Below, in pieces: positions 12,549-25,300 of a stretch of DNA of 64,000 bases (its first letter is position 1; every line of letters begins with the position of its first letter). Below the pieces are notes generated by a model. It had not been told where the DNA came from, ran no database searches, and saw nothing but the letters and a program-made list of their open reading frames with translations. The DNA is from Owenia fusiformis. Its lineage: Eukaryota > Annelida > Polychaeta > Sabellida > Oweniidae. The DNA lies in NCBI GenBank assembly GCA_903813345.2, contig CAIIXF020000001.1, forward strand, positions 9,711,598 through 9,775,597, in the 5' to 3' direction. Made by a program: the position numbers and the translations under genes.

Positions 12549-14024
12549 AGACTCCAGATGTCAATCTGGAGTCTATTGTTTTTGCCAGTATTCTTCTTTA
12601 TTATTATTATTCTTCTACCTACGTTTTCTCCTTAACTAGAAGACATTGAGTCAAGTCCTGTATATGTTCAATTTAGGTCCAGTATCTAGTTTCTCGGAAA
12701 TTGGGTCAATTTTTTATCTAGGTCAAAGGTCAAGAACTAGGTCAAATCTTACATTTTCAACATTCTATCAATTATCTTCGTCATTATTTATCAAAACGTC
12801 TTCGTCTTTTTTTCATCATGTAGCTTAGGAAAAGCCCTTTCATAAGTGTCCCTGTTTTTTTTTAATTACTCTTACCGATTTTGAAATATGGCGTCCAGAA
12901 AGTAGGTCAAAACAAAAGTTCTCCAAATTCAGGGTATGAGTTATGAATTAGGATTAGAATTTTGTCAGGAATCTGAATCTGCAAACCAAATTTTGATCCG
13001 ACTTCCGGTTCGGAAGTTATTTCGTTTTAAAAGTTCAAAAATCGCTAAATTTGGTGCCCATGTTAAGTCAATGGGAAAAAAGATTTTTTTGAAGTGAAGA
13101 ATTCGAAATATAGACTGAGTTCAGCTTAATTTAATGAAAGCTTTTAAAAGAAGGGGACCTAAAAAGCCATCTAGCTTCAAAATTTGGACACCAACATGCC
13201 TAGGTCAAAATCTAGGTCAAATTCAAAGGTTTTCCTTATTTTTGCAATTCTGACACTACACTTCAATAATATTCTTTGAAATTGTGTATACATGTAGCCA
13301 AGAGTGTGCTAATAGTGTTAGCCTTTTGCCGTCAGAAAGTATTTTGATCCACTTTTGAGATATGGTGTCCGAAAAGTAGGTCAAAATAAAAAGTTCTCCA
13401 AATTTAACGTATGAGTTATGAATTAAGGATAGAATTTTCTAAGGAATCCGAATCTGCAAACGGAATTTCGATCCGACTTCCGGTCCCGAAATTATGGCGT
13501 GTCCAAAAAGTAGGTCAAAATAAAAGTTCGCCAAATTTAACGTATGAGTTATGAATTAGGGGTAGAATTTTGTCAGGCATCCGAATCTTTAAATCAAATT
13601 TCGATCCGACTTCCGGTTCGGAAGTTATGGCGTTTTGAAATTTCGGAAAATCGATCTGATGGTATCCTGATAGAAAGTCAAGAGTAGAGAAAAAAATATT
13701 GAAAAATTCATTCATTCTTCCTATCTGATCCTATCCTATCATATCCTTCCTATCTATCCTTCCTTCGTATCCTTTCCTTCCTATCCTTCCTATCATATCC
13801 TATCATATCCTTTCTTCCTATTCTGTTCTATCCTATCCTTCTTTCTTATTCTATCCTATCGTTCCTTCCCATTCTATCCTATCCTACCTTCCTATTTTAT
13901 CCATCCATCTTATTCTGGATGACTCAGCTTATTCTGGATGACTCGGCTTATTTTAGATGACTGGGCTTAAAAAAGTCTAGATCTGGAGTCTGAAATTGAA
14001 CTTCGTTCAATTTCCAAAGTCTAG
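12549..14024 (+). mobile_element. Helentron-like non-autonomous element A
   Basis: The 5' end is a palindrome AGACTCCAGAT/ATCTGGAGTCT, and ATCTGGAGTCT recurs next to the 3' end as a subterminal inverted repeat. The 3' end has a perfect 10-bp stem hairpin (GAAATTGAAC, loop TTC, GTTCAATTTC; 13992-14014) followed after 6 nt by CTAG and host TT. The inside holds three copies of a module with GTAGGTCAAAATAAAAGTTC and GATCCGACTTCCGGT. A subterminal inverted repeat, 3' hairpin plus CTRR terminus and insertion next to T are the known signs of Helitron/Helentron derivatives. No transposase is encoded. Confidence 0.6.
13700..13905. repeat. Pyrimidine microsatellite (TATCCTTCC-type)
   Basis: Degenerate run of CTATCCTTCC and CCTATCATAT units in the 3' part of Helentron-like element A; strongly strand-asymmetric (C/T on this strand). 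Confidence 0.8.
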
Positions 14025-14190
14025 TTGTTTTTCCCGTCTCATGAATATTCTCAGTGGCATATCAACAATTGTGTTAAGGGGGTTAGAATTGATGAAGTGA
14101 TGTGCAAGATGCAAATGTTTCTCAATATAAGATTTCCAAAATATCCCTGTCATATACATATCTGTGAGACCCAAGACATTACATTTTTAT

Positions 14191-15645
14191 TAGGAGGCCC
14201 CAACGGGGGGGCCTCCTATAGATTTTATAGATATTATTTATTATTCTTTATTATTATTTATTCTTCTCTGCACTTTTTCTCCTACTTCTAACTAGATTTC
14301 AACTATCTACTATATGAACCTACTAGGGACCTAGGTTGAACTTACCGGGAAAGGAATTTTTATCTAGGTCAAGGTCAAAGGTCAAAATCTAGGTCAAATC
14401 AAAGTTTTTTCTAAGTTTCTCAGATTTCGTCCTCATACTTCATTATTTCTTGCGATAAATTAAAATGTAACTAGATATAAGCATTTCCTACAAATTACTC
14501 ACTATATGTTCGCGTTAATTTTTTACCGTTTTTGAGATAATTGACGTCAAAAAACGGTAAAAATTGGTCATTTTTCAACTTGCTTCAAATTAACCAATTT
14601 TTTTTTTAAAAATCATCTACAAGTTCTCAGGAACTCAAATCTGACCTTAGTTTTGACCTTTGGTTGACCTTCAGTGACCTTCGAAAGGTCAAAAAAGTTG
14701 ATTTTTCAAATTGATTTTCTGGATTCGAATTTAGGTACATTTGATCACAAAAGACCCACTGAGGTCTAAAAAAGTAAAATTTGCAAGGTCAAAGGTCAAG
14801 GTCATCAAACTAAATCACAAACTGTGTTTTCTAAGTTTCTAAGTTTTGGTGACTACAAATCAATATTTTTTCATGAAAGTCAGGATATATATTCCTCTAT
14901 AGGTTCTACACATATTAGCAATTGACTATTCATTAAAATTGTGTACCAGTTTTGAGATATTAGAACTCAAAAACTGAAAAAAGGTCAAATTTCGAAACTT
15001 TTCAAGACTAAATTTCAACTTGCTTCAAATTGACCAAATGTTTTTTAAAAATCATCTACAAGTTCTCAGGACCTCAAATCTGACCTTAGTTTTGACCTTT
15101 GACCTTTGGTTGACCTTCAGTGACCTTCTAAAGGTCAAAAAAGTTGATTTTTTAAATTGATTTTCTGGATTCAAATTTAGGTATATTTGATCACAAAAGA
15201 CCCACTGAGGTCTAAAAAAGTAAGACTTGCAAGGTCAAAGGTCAAGGTCATCAAACTTAATCACAAACTGTGTTTTCTAAGTTTCTAAGTTTTGGTGACT
15301 ACAAATCAATATCTTTTCATGAAAGTCAGGATATATATTCCTCTATAGGTTCTACACATATTAGCAATTGACTATTTATTAAAATTGGGTACCAGTTTTG
15401 AGATATTAGAACTCAAAAACCGAAAAAAGGTCTAATGTTGAAATTTTTCAAGGTCAAACTTCACATTGCTTCAAATTGACCAAACTTTTTTTTTAAAATC
15501 ATCTACAAGATGCCTGGAGTTCATATATGACCTTGTTTTTAAGATTTGACCTTTGGCTGACCTTTAAATGTTCAAAAAAGCCTACGGGGCCTCCGTAAGA
15601 TTGCTTGCAATCTTTATACGATTGCTTGCAATCTTATACATCTAG
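14191..15645 (+). mobile_element. Helentron-like non-autonomous element B
   Basis: The 5' palindrome is AGGAGGCCCC/GGGGCCTCCT (14192-14217); GGGGCCTCC recurs near the 3' end as a subterminal inverted repeat. The 3' hairpin AAGATTGCTTGCAATCTT (15597-15614) and a second partial copy are followed by ATACAT, CTAG and host TT. The body is two long direct repeats containing CAACTTGCTTCAAATT, ATCATCTACAAGTTCTCAGG and many AGGTCA motifs; these are related to the array at 4981-6150 although the ends of the two elements differ. No protein is encoded. Confidence 0.6.
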
Positions 15646-15649
15646 TTAT

Positions 15650-18600
15650 ATCAAAATAGATGAACTTCCGTCAGATGAATTATTTATTTTCATCATTTTC
15701 CCCAAGAAGGAGGTCTATTTGTATCCAAATATTTATTTTAATAGCGACATCCAGTTACTGAAAAGCGAATCCGTCATGAGTATATACAACCAAGGCCTCC
15801 AACAATGCAGTGAGGATTCCTCACTTTGATTATTGAAGCTGTTGAATATATTTGTGACTGACTAGCTTTTCTGGAACCAGATGTTACTATTAAAATACTT
15901 GGATACAAATTGACCTCCTTCTTGGTGAAAATAAAAATTTCTTCCGACAGTGGTCTATCTATTATTTGTTATAAAGACTTTGAAACCAGGTCAGGACTAG
16001 TCCAGGGACAAGATGTTTGATGAGATTTGCTATGCCCCGGTGTCATTGTATATATTGTTGAAATGCAAATGTATATATACGAAATGTTGAAAACATACTG
16101 TGGGTACTTTTTGTGAAAAATATGCCAATGAAAAGGTGCAATTGCTACATATAGACTTAAGAAACCATAAAAGGTGCTATAGGAGTATGATGAGAAAAGT
16201 GCATTTGTTAAAGTAGCAAAATTTTTGATGTCAATAGAACACGCTTTTTTTTGTGTAATATCGGACACATTATGTTAAATGAATGTGTAATGTTAGTAAG
16301 GGAGTGTAGGAATTTGTGTCTGTGCTATGACTAGTGTTAAAATCTTCAATGTACAGAATGTTCATCTCAGTTAAATAAGAAAGAACAAGAAATGTAATGG
16401 ATGACATCATATCACTAATCAGGTACAAGAAAAATCTTAAATGGCAGAGAGAATCCAAGATGTCCAGCCAAAACCTCATGAACTCTAATACTTGTCATCT
16501 AAAATTTGTACAAATATAAGTAAATCTCGTTAGCATTTTTTTTCTCGATTCAAAATGTCAAAAAAAGTGTGATGTCACAGTCATGTCAATGAAATATCAA
16601 GAAAAAGAATATGATAATGGGATAAATTATTGCACTAAGATTGCAAATTAGACAGAATGTTTCATAAAACTAACAGAAAAATATTTAAACATTGTTATTA
16701 CTGTATTTTTATAAAATTCAATTTGTACACAGAAGAGAAATCATTCTTACATGTTTTTATTCAATGAACCATAAAATTGTACGCAGTTATATGGAAATCA
16801 TGAATTACATGTATCCATTTAATAAATGATATTGTACGCAATTATATGGAAATCATGAATTACACTAAATTTTGATTCATACAGAAATAGCTGGCACCAA
16901 CATTGGTTGTATAAAATAATATAAAAATATTGTGATGACAATACAATAGATGTGAATACTAGCACTGAATAGGAAAAGTTGCACTGAATCAAACCCCTAA
17001 AAACAATGACAAATGTTGTGCTACATACAATCCTTCAATGGTGAATATTGCATTACGTACATTCACTCACTATGACGATGAATGTTGGTTACTGATTAGT
17101 GATCTCAATGATATTTCATTTGACATGTATCTACATTGTATAAATGTAGCATCTTGTGTATCTTACGTATATGAGGGAATATGGTATTTCCATTTGTTAT
17201 GATAGTTCAATTATTCAAATTGAAATAAATGCTTTCTGAAGCACCAAATTATGTGTTATGTTTATGCTAACTGGCAGATCTAGATTCCCAAATGAAAAAC
17301 TGGGAAATTACCTTGAAAATTCCAACGAACAGCAAAAAGTCTAGCATGGTAAACTGACATTCGTTTTACAATATTTCAGAAGTTCTAATAAAAAGCCCTT
17401 TGTATATATACATTCATGTTTTATCATAATGTATACAACATGAAGTGAGGCATTAGATATTATATTTATAGTTGCACATTTGTGTTGTCAGCTGAATTCA
17501 ACATGTGATGAATAAAATAGTTCACAAACTGAATAAATATGTGTAAATACAGTGTATAAGTAGTAAATGATAATAATATTGTTCAATACAATTACTGTAA
17601 TATAGGTCACAAAATCATTTCTAATTGCTCTACATGGTAGACATTCACTTAATTTTTATCTAAACCAAATTGCTAATATTTCATTGTGTACTGAAGCAGC
17701 TTACATGTACATGTATATAACGATAAAAATGAGCAAGAATATGAGATTTGCTCCAAAATTGATCCAAGTCATTCCAGCACTGTACAACCAGCCATTTTCA
17801 GAACATCCATGATCTTCAGTGTATTATTTTATTTTTATTGAAATCTAAATTCATGTAGCATAGCTATTATATAATCATTCTACCATCTAATCAATCCTAC
17901 TGCACTGCTCTATTTTTTACACTACATACTAGTATTTATATGTGTCATTTACATGCTATACAAATTCATTCCTAATCTAATGGCACCTCACACAATAGCC
18001 TTCAAATAAGAGGAAGGAAAACCCCAGAGCTTAGAGATGACAGACAATTACATCTCTTGCTTACCAACTTGGTTTGTTTGAATTTTCACCGGCAAGTTTC
18101 TGAATAATACAACGTCGTTGTGATGTTTCAATCGATGTTAGCATATTCCTAACATCTTTCTTTGTCTTGATGTGAAATAACAAGCAATTATATTGGTTAA
18201 AATGCCAGAAATTAACATAATATTATTTGAAGCATTTTTAGAAAATTCTGAAATCGCTAGCGAATGACATGATTTGTCTGTCGATTTGACCAATCAGGGA
18301 GAATGTCTTCTCGATGCACATTTTGTGTCTTCTCTGAACCCTTGGATATTCCCCCTCTTCTTTTAAATGTAGGTGTTAAATCTCATGGAGCCCATCTTGA
18401 CCTAATGACCAAATATAAATTACTGTTGAAAATGTTCAACTTTGGTCCTAGACTCCTAGCTAGGTTTTATATTGACACACATTTGAATCAAATCCCTACA
18501 TGTTGTGAGGACTGAATGCTTTTAAATACTGGGACATTGACAGCTTATATGAATTTCAAGATATGACATGCAATCTCACTGTTAAAACTGTAATAGGCTA

Positions 18601-19360
18601 TACATCAATGTTTGTATATCAATGCATATTGTAAGCCAATGTTAATGCTCACAAATGACAATTAAAATAAATTGAATTTTTCAATTAGTTAAGAGATCAC
18701 ACTGACCTGTAATATTGATATGTATCGATATGTTAAAACAGTATTTTTACACCCATCTGAATACTTAAGATGATGTACTTTGACCTGACTACCCCCCCCC
18801 ACACACACACACAGTTTATCATGAACATATTAGTGAAATTCTCAAGCATACAAACCATATAACCTCGAACAGCTCTGAGAATGTTTTAATAAACCAACAG
18901 CCTTTGGGATCAGGTCAAAATCCACCAAGATGTTTTGGTGGAAATATTGATCATTCATAAATATCAATACATTTACATGTATTGATTTCCTAAAATTATA
19001 TGAAGGAGATTTTGTAGAATTGGAAACATGGATCTTTTGATACAATCCCTTATACAATTAAATAAACCACCAAGGACACTCAATACTTGATCTTAAGTGG
19101 TTTTGTTTCAGTAAAATGTGCGTATGTTGCCTTTGTAAAAATTGAAGTGTTCATTAAAACTTGAGATGTGCATAATTTGAACGTGACTTCTTGAACCCGA
19201 ACCTTTAAATATCTTTGATGTGTGTTAGCCTAATCAGAATGACACAAATACACAACTCAAGATTGTACTTTTAGTTTATATTGCCAAACTCCCAATTGTC
19301 TGCATCTTTCTTTCCTCTGTTTTTGAAATAATTGAAATCAGTTCTGATTTAGAGATGTGG
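15650..19360. other. Intergenic stretch without recognised gene
   Basis: Lies between the convergent ZIP and TAX1BP3 genes. Open frames are short and show no family features. Near 16778-16864 a short ACGCAATTATATGGAAATCA-type segment occurs twice. An ACAC microsatellite after a C run is at 18790-18813. Part of this DNA may be 3' UTR of either neighbour; that cannot be told from sequence alone. Confidence 0.45.
18790..18813. repeat. C-run plus AC dinucleotide microsatellite
   Basis: About ten C followed by an (AC)n tract. Confidence 0.85.
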
Positions 19361-19364
19361 TTGG

Positions 19365-22300
19365 TTAATAGGTACGTTGGTACTGTGCTGGTTGGTTTGA
19401 TTGGTAGGGTGAGTACTGAGCCTGGGGGGAGTACTGTTGTTGGTACTGCTGATTAGATTGCTGACCCTGGGGCTGACCCCCCTTCTGCTGCATCTGCGGG
19501 ACCCCCTTGCGGTACACCAGCATGTTCAATGTTGATTTACGCTGGATGTAATCTATGGCTTTCTTGTGTGTCACTACTGTGTAGTCATGACCATTTACCT
19601 GGAGGAAAATAAGTTGGGGAAATGGAGATGTAGGCAAACATTTAGACTTAAAACATGCCTTACAGAAAGGCATTTTCTGTAAATGCTAATGCATGATAAA
19701 AAGGTCCTTGCCTATAAGTGCATTTTTAAATGGTGTACTTTAGGATCAGAGAAGCACAGAGCACCTTTACTATATGAAGTACAGATAGGTTATTACTAGA
19801 GAAGATACTCTCTCCAAAATGTCTCTTCATTTAAATCAAATCAATTTTGTTGGGAAAATGGAAAGGGGAGAAATGTACATGTATTACAATAAATTATTGC
19901 TCATAATTAAAGGTAAGGTCAAACATGAAATAATCCATTCTTACCTCTAGAAAGCAGGGTGAATTATGTGAACACTCACCTGTAATATTTTGTCATGGAT
20001 CTGTAGACCTGCCCTTGCAGCAGGGCTGTTGTCATAGATATAGGTAATGTAGACACCCTACAAGTATAGTAGTATCATGTACCATGTGATATTAAATTCA
20101 CCATTCAACAAAGTGACACTAGAGAGTAAGAGTCGGAACCTGATACTAAAATAAGTACAGTAGATGAATATGATGTGGATACCAGTGTAAAAATAGGGTG
20201 CACTGATTAAAATACACACTCTTTATACAGTAACAGAAAACATGCACTATGGTGGTATAGAACTTGTTCGTTTGTTTGTTATTTTGTTTGTTTCCTTGTT
20301 TGTTTGTTTGTTTGTTGAGCAAAGCCATGAAGGTTTTACTTGCTATACCTTATCTGGGTATCCTTGGGGACTTTTAGTTGGGTCTTGGTCAATGCCACCA
20401 CCTATCTTGAACCCGCATCTGAACTGTTGCTTTCCCTCCCTGTCAAACACTGTGTTACCATCTGGGTCTGTAGCAGGATCCTTCTGTAGAACCAGGGGGA
20501 TCTGCAGATAAACAAGTATAAGAAAAATCAAATCATTTTACAACTTTTCATTTTTCAACTTTTTTTGTTGGAGAAGTATGATGAATAAAATACACATATG
20601 CAGTACATAAAAACAAAAACAAAAAACGAACAATTACAAATTTTACCATTCAATGCAGCCTACTCTTGTCATGTTATACATACATGGACACTCTAATTTA
20701 ACCATTCTGTCATTAATTACATCATATATTGATCAATGATTTCAATCGTCATTTTGAAAAATAGGGAAAATCCTAATGACAGGAATCCTAAGAAACCTGT
20801 GATGTATTTTCATGTACATGTAAATCCACTTAAAATAGTGAAATGCTGAATCACTATTTGAAAGCATGGACTACTGAACAGCATGCTATATAAAATAAGA
20901 TATCAAATTATACCAAACAGGAGAGAACCATAAATCATCAAATTAGACATTTATAAAACAAACAGCAATCAGTTAAGTGTAAGTTTGTAAATATAGAAGC
21001 TTTTTATCTTAAAACATCCGTGGGTTAAAAATACCCTACTGACTGCATTGAAGTATCTTCAATCAGCTACTGCTGATAAAATTGGGAAAAAGAGTATTTC
21101 ACTTTTAACAGGATTCATGTAAAGAAACATGATCAGTATTGTATAGCCTTATTGTACATGGTTACATTACAAAAATAAGAGAATATCAGTAGATTTTTGG
21201 ATGGCTTTTGTCCAAATAATTCATTGTTTCAAAAAATGTCATGATGGGATCATTATTGACTTTGATGTCGAACTTTCCCTTTGACTGACAAATTAACATT
21301 CCGACTAATGATGCCAGGTCTTATGGCCTAGTCACATAGCCCGGCCGATGTCTGGCATCGGTAGAGCTCGGTGGATTTTTTTGGTGCCACCGAGCTCTCC
21401 TCATCGGAAGTAGAGCTCGGTGATGTGAACGGACTCCGTCCGGACATCTTCAGGCGACCGACCGAACATCGGCCGGTGACCGTACGGAGTCTGTCTCAAA
21501 ATGGTAGTTTTTTTCTGCCGATGTGGCAGCAACTACCGGCCGGAGGTCGGCCGGACATCGGAAGGAATACGGCCGGTACCCGAGCAGGTAACAGGACACC
21601 GTGCGATCGCCGGCCGGGTTGTTAACGGGCTTTGAACAGTGACCGGCCGATGCTCTGTCCCACATCGGCCGGAGCTCGGTCGGAGCTCGGCCGCTGTCCG
21701 TTAAAAAACCTCGTCCTCTGGTTGTCTCAGATGCACGGGACACCGGCCGATACTCGGCCGTGCACCGGCCGACATGTTTTCCGATGTGGTTACGATGGTG
21801 CTGCGATGACATGATGAGGGAGCTCGGTGAGAGCCCGGTGAAATTTAACTCCGAAGTTAAAATTTCACCGAGCTACCACCGATGCGGTTTTAAGCAACAA
21901 ACGCCACGGATGTACGGCCGGTGTTCGGCCGAGTTCAGTGAAAATTGCATCGCTGGCTCATCGTAACCTCATCGGCCGGGCTATGTGACTAGGCCATAAC
22001 TGAAAAACTGATTCAGCATCAAAAAGGGTGATTGCGAAAATCTATCTGCACAGGGATTCCTAGATTTTATTTGTGATAAGGATGGTAAACCAGTCCACCT
22101 TGTCTTTCTTATTGGTCTCAATTAACTCTCTATGCTTTTAATTTTTTAACAGAGAGTATAATAGAGTAGCCACCATACATATATTGTTTCTGATAGACTG
22201 TTAGAAACATCTATATGGTTCTAATTTTATGGGGCATAACTAAACCACTGTAAAATAATAACATCAAATATTATCGGGTAGTTTTTTCACATCCCAGTGA

Positions 22301-25300
22301 TATCTCCAGGATTTTTTCAAACTGGGTGCAACTTTTTGTCGTAAAAAAATTACTGCAAGAGCATTCTATTCTAAGCTCAGTGCTTTATACCATGATATTC
22401 AACACTGGTAAAATTAACATTAAGCAATTATAAACTCTATTGTCTGGTTGTTATGAATGGAATTAGAATCATTCCTGTGAGGCAGACAGATGTTTTCAAA
22501 TAGGCGCATTTCATCATCTGGGCGCACCTTTAGGTCCAACTGGGTGCGCCGCATGGAGAAAAGTGGCTGGGGATATCATACCACCCCTATTAAGTATTAA
22601 CTGTTCACCTCATTTAAATACCGCTATAAATACATGTATGGTTATGCCAGGGATCGATTGTATAATTGCCTGCTGCAATCACTGTGAAAATGAGATGTGT
22701 GAGGCTGATCCGAGAATTATAAGTCTTAATTAACACAAGTTTCAAAAAAATTGATCAAATTAAATTATATTAGATTCAGAATGAAAGTGCCCCATCCATA
22801 TTTCATATTCAATTTAAAATATTTACTGCATTAGGCAAGTACATATATAGTCCTTTTTATTGAAATTCTCTCAAAGTGTTCATATTTTGTCTGTACTAAC
22901 TCATCAAAACTTTCACCTGTTGATGAATATGACATTGATATAACAGTGTCTACTGAATGATAATAGAAAATCTCAAGTACTTTTAAAGGGCACCTACTCA
23001 TTATTTCTTAGGAAATTCTGTTTTATTGATGTCTTAAACAATGGTTGCATGGCAATAGTTTCATCTAAATATAGCTTGCTTTTCTAATGAATAAAGAATA
23101 CAATATAGAACAAAGTAATCAATGATACAGAATTTCTAATATAGAATGCAACAGAATTTCTTATTGCAATTTAAACATAAGCTGGACCAGTTAATTTTTT
23201 AGAAACAGGGGTGCTTAGTTACAATTGATGTCCTGTGAAAACTATTTAGAATATATTATTTATCAAAATGTTATAATCAGGAAAAAGAAATTATTGATTC
23301 GATGCTGAAGTCTGCAGAAAAATTGTAAAAACCTAGTTGGAAAATCATGACATTGACTGATGACTAAGAGGGACAATAACTCCAGGATTCAAAGAAGACA
23401 TTTATAATATAAATCTGTATTGAGAAGACATCCTCGCTGATTGGTCACCTAGACAGACAAACAATGGCAGTTTCAAAATTGTCTAAACACACTTCGAATA
23501 ATATTATATTAATTTCTGGCATGTTAATTAATATCATACCTTGTTATTTTACATCAAGATAAAAAAAGATGTAAGTAATATGCTAACATCGATTAAAATA
23601 TCAAGACAACATGTTGTATTCATAAACTAGCCGGAGAAAATTCTGACAAATGAAGGTGGTAAAGAAGAGACGTAATTATGTGTGTAATCTCTTTAAGTTC
23701 TGGGGTTTTTCCTACTCTTGCATTGACTGAAATCACAACATTGGTGATAAAGCATCACCCGTTTACAAGAACAATATTGCTCAACCAGTTCATTATAACA
23801 AAATGAAATGCAGACAAATAATCATTTATCCGCATAAACTGACAAATTAACGCACTGAAATGCTCTAAGCTGATTGGCTGAGACACACTTGGTATGTTCG
23901 AATAGCTTGTAACAACCCTGAAATTGTTGAGCTTGTGTACATGCAGCTAATTAACATTGCAACCAAAAGGTTGTAAATATCAACTACAAACAATTACCGG
24001 GATTACAAAAATATTTGCTGATTAACAAATATTACTAATTCAGCAGACATGTCCCCAATAGTCGTAACTGATAGGACTTATTACAATCTCGAGAAGTAAA
24101 ATGCTTATGCTATTACATATCGCTGGTAATTTGGATAAATAGGACATCGTAAAAGGGAAACACAAAGTTGAATAATTAAATAAGTTTGGAAAAGGGCAAA
24201 ATGAAAAAGAAAACATTGGGACTCTTTTTCCTGACTTGTAACATTGCAGTATGTTTATTACTATACATGATATTGCAAATACACAAGTTTGGAAAACAAA
24301 TTCACAACATCGATAGTAACAGATATACACATGACTTAAGCGGCTCATCATATCAAAAACCTGCTGTCGTATATCCGCGGATTAATCAAGATTTTATTTA
24401 CCGAACTTTGCAACTTGAAGACAGTGTGAATCTTTATTTTAACACCATTGGTGATGCTATATGTTACACAGAAGGCACCACCAAGATAAGCATTGAAGAT
24501 AAAACTTGTGTATGCAGAAATGACTATAGTGGAAATGATTGTGGAATACCAAAAGCAGTGGCGGATGCACCCTCATACTCAACACTGAAATCAAAACTGA
24601 GACGCCGGCTGAAGCCAAGGCGAGTGGTAATGGCTTTTACATTTAATCATGAGTTTGATCAGCTTGAGGCACGACTACATGAGCACTACAAACATGTTGA
24701 TGTGTTCTTAGTTGTCGAATCAAATTATTCCTCGCATGGTGATCCCAAACCATTGAGACTCCTAGAGAAACTTAAGAATGGATACCTTGCAAAATATATT
24801 CCAAAGTTATTATATATTTTCTTAGATACATTTTCTCCCTCAGGGAGAATAGACGGTTGGGCTGCAGAAAATCATATTAAGAATTCTGCCTCTATTTTGG
24901 GACTTCCTAGACTGAACCAAACAAGACCAGATGACTTGTTCCTATTTTCTGATGCTGATGAATTGGTCTCAAAGGAAGTAGTAATATTTCTAAAACTTTA
25001 TGACGGCTATCCAGAACCAATGTCATTTTCACTGAGATGGTCAACATATACATTTTATTGGAAAAATAAGGTCAACACAGTAGTTACATCTGCTTGTTCA
25101 TTGAATATGCTGAGGAGGCTCTTGGAGAATAAGTCAAACAATATACGAGCAGCTGCCAGAGAACTGTCGTCATCTAAAAACCTTAATAATGTCATGAGAT
25201 ATCGCAAGCTATACGGTGATGTGGGCATTTGGGTGGTAGGGTCCACAATGCACCCAGCTGGTTGGCACTGCTCCTGGTGTTTCAGCCCTAAAGATATCTT

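Noticed and set aside
21371-21966. GC-rich overlapping frames on both strands
   Set aside because: They lie wholly inside the 30-bp-TIR MITE; the open frames come from GC-rich repeats without conserved motifs.
24186-24200. Upstream TTG start giving five more residues in MGAT3
   Set aside because: A eukaryotic start at ATG 24201 fits better, and the upstream frame is closed by a stop at 24177.
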